DNA of 8,914 bases from an uncultured Acidobacteriota bacterium (GTDB lineage: Bacteria > Acidobacteriota > Blastocatellia > RBC074): positions 1 to 8,914 of the forward strand of contig CALBSU010000639.1 of the NCBI GenBank assembly GCA_937967285.1. Direction: 5' to 3'. Shown here piece by piece: positions 8,028-8,914 of this stretch. The translations under genes and the position numbers were made by a program. The notes under the pieces are model-generated. The model worked only from the letters and a program-made list of their open reading frames with translations. It was not told the DNA's origin and made no database searches. Numbering within the stretch: position 1 is the stretch's first letter; each line of letters opens with the position of its first letter.

Positions 8028-8914
8028 TTGAAACGAAGTCGCCGGGAAATCATGACGGAATGGCTGATCGAACGAGCCATCTGGCTTTGCGGAGTGAGCG
8101 CGATCATCTTCGTTTTCGGCATCTTCTTCTTCGTTTTCCGCGAGGGGGCCGGTTTGTTGTTCAGCGGGCGGATCAATGTCGGGCAATTTCTGACCAGCAT
8201 TGAATGGTATCCCACTTCGCAACGCAATGTGCGATATGGCGCGCTGGCCCTGATTGCAGGTACGTTCAGCGTGACAATTCTGGCTATGGTTATCGCGGTT
8301 CCGTTCGGACTGGGCACGGCGATCTACATATCAGAATTTTGCGGAGGCCGGCGAAAGGAGACGCTCAAGATCGTCATTGAACTGCTGGCTGCGATCCCAT
8401 CGGTAGTCTGGGGCTTTGTCGGCCTGACGATGATGAATGTCCTGATTATCAGGCTTTTCGACGCTCCGATCGGATTGAACGTGCTCAACGGAGGTATCCT
8501 GCTGGCGCTGATGAGCGTACCGGTTATAGTGTCGATCGGCGAGGATGCCCTCAAGGCCGTACCTGATTCTTATCGCGAAGCCGCCCTGGCGCTCGGTTCA
8601 ACACGCTGGCAGATGGTGCGACGGGTTTTGGTCCCCGCTGCCAGAAACGGGTTATTGGCTGCTGTGCTTCTCGGAATGGGCCGCGCGGTCGGCGAAACGA
8701 TGGCTGTGCTGATGGCCACGGGGCATTCAGTCAGGATCCCGACCAGCCTGCTCGATCCTGTCAGGACGCTGACCGCAACGATCGCTGCCGAACTGGGAGA
8801 GTCGCCGGCAGGCTCCGATCACTACCAGGTGCTGTTCATCATCGGCATCATGCTCTTCACCATCACTTTTATTGTCAACCTGAGCGAGGACCTGATACTT
8901 CGCGTCATTCGTGG
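8028..8914 (+). CDS. pstC: Phosphate ABC transporter permease PstC (cut by the window end)
   Basis: At least 295 residues are visible and the frame is still open at the right edge. PstC proteins are usually a little over 300 residues, so only a short tail is missing. PstC and PstA form the membrane channel of the phosphate importer fed by PstS and driven by PstB. A first helix lies at about 16-37, then a periplasmic loop (INVGQFLTSIEWYPTSQRNVRYGAL region). The ABC-permease core follows: helices near 71-102, 115-143, 153-173, 208-230 and 265-287. The phosphate-permease signature IPSVVWGFVGL lies at 123-133. The cytoplasmic coupling helix, or EAA loop, reads EAALALGSTRWQMVRRVLVP at 184-203 and is followed by GMGRAVGETMAVLMATG. 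TTG is chosen as start because of the ribosome site; ATG at 8052 (codon 9) is possible and would remove only eight residues. It lies 14 bp after pstS and is clearly in the same operon. Confidence 0.95.
   Translation, partial: MKRSRREIMTEWLIERAIWLCGVSAIIFVFGIFFFVFREGAGLLFSGRINVGQFLTSIEWYPTSQRNVRYGALALIAGTFSVTILAMVIAVPFGLGTAIYISEFCGGRRKETLKIVIELLAAIPSVVWGFVGLTMMNVLIIRLFDAPIGLNVLNGGILLALMSVPVIVSIGEDALKAVPDSYREAALALGSTRWQMVRRVLVPAARNGLLAAVLLGMGRAVGETMAVLMATGHSVRIPTSLLDPVRTLTATIAAELGESPAGSDHYQVLFIIGIMLFTITFIVNLSEDLILRVIR

Overview
The window looks like a bacterial chromosome of moderate GC content, with ordinary Sec and lipoprotein signals and Shine-Dalgarno sites. The best guess is a soil or environmental Gram-negative lineage such as Acidobacteriota. 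This rests on the style of the long secreted protein (SdiA-regulated propeller, lamin-tail, Calx-beta, MBG-like, Ig-like and IPT/TIG modules) and on a palindromic 'gacgccaaggcgcc' intergenic repeat. No 16S or other phylogenetic marker is present, so the assignment is an inference.

Layout, left to right. (1) 1-443: the 3' end of a ComM/YifB-type AAA+ (Mg-chelatase-like) gene on the + strand. (2) 444-700: a convergent intergenic region dominated by a 147-bp inverted-repeat element at 498-644. (3) 701-1813, - strand: an exported alkaline-phosphatase-superfamily hydrolase with a plausible own promoter. (4) A 190-bp divergent spacer. (5) 2004-6113, + strand: a 1369-residue secreted modular protein. 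It has an N-terminal SdiA-regulated (phytase-like) beta-propeller, a cadherin-like stretch, three tandem lamin-tail domains encoded by exact 540-bp repeats, then Calx-beta, MBG-like, bacterial Ig-like and IPT/TIG domains. (6) A perfect 16-bp stem-loop at 6141-6194. (7) 6278-6886, + strand: a six-helix membrane protein that I do not recognise. (8) 7069-8013, pstS encoding a phosphate-binding lipoprotein, followed after 14 bp by (9) pstC (8028 to the window end, truncated).

How the parts may work together. PstS and PstC are clearly the start of a high-affinity phosphate ABC importer operon; pstA and pstB are expected beyond the right edge. The exported phosphatase-superfamily enzyme and the exported phytase-like propeller protein, a few kb away, could release or handle organic phosphate outside the cell. 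This is suggested by gene content, but the genes lie on different strands and are separated by non-trivial spacers. A shared Pho regulon is therefore a hypothesis, supported only by a weak Pho-box-like sequence before pstS. I see no phage, transposase, CRISPR, tRNA or rRNA genes, and no clear new multi-gene system. The most unusual items are the palindromic intergenic element and the mosaic divergence of the 540-bp repeats.
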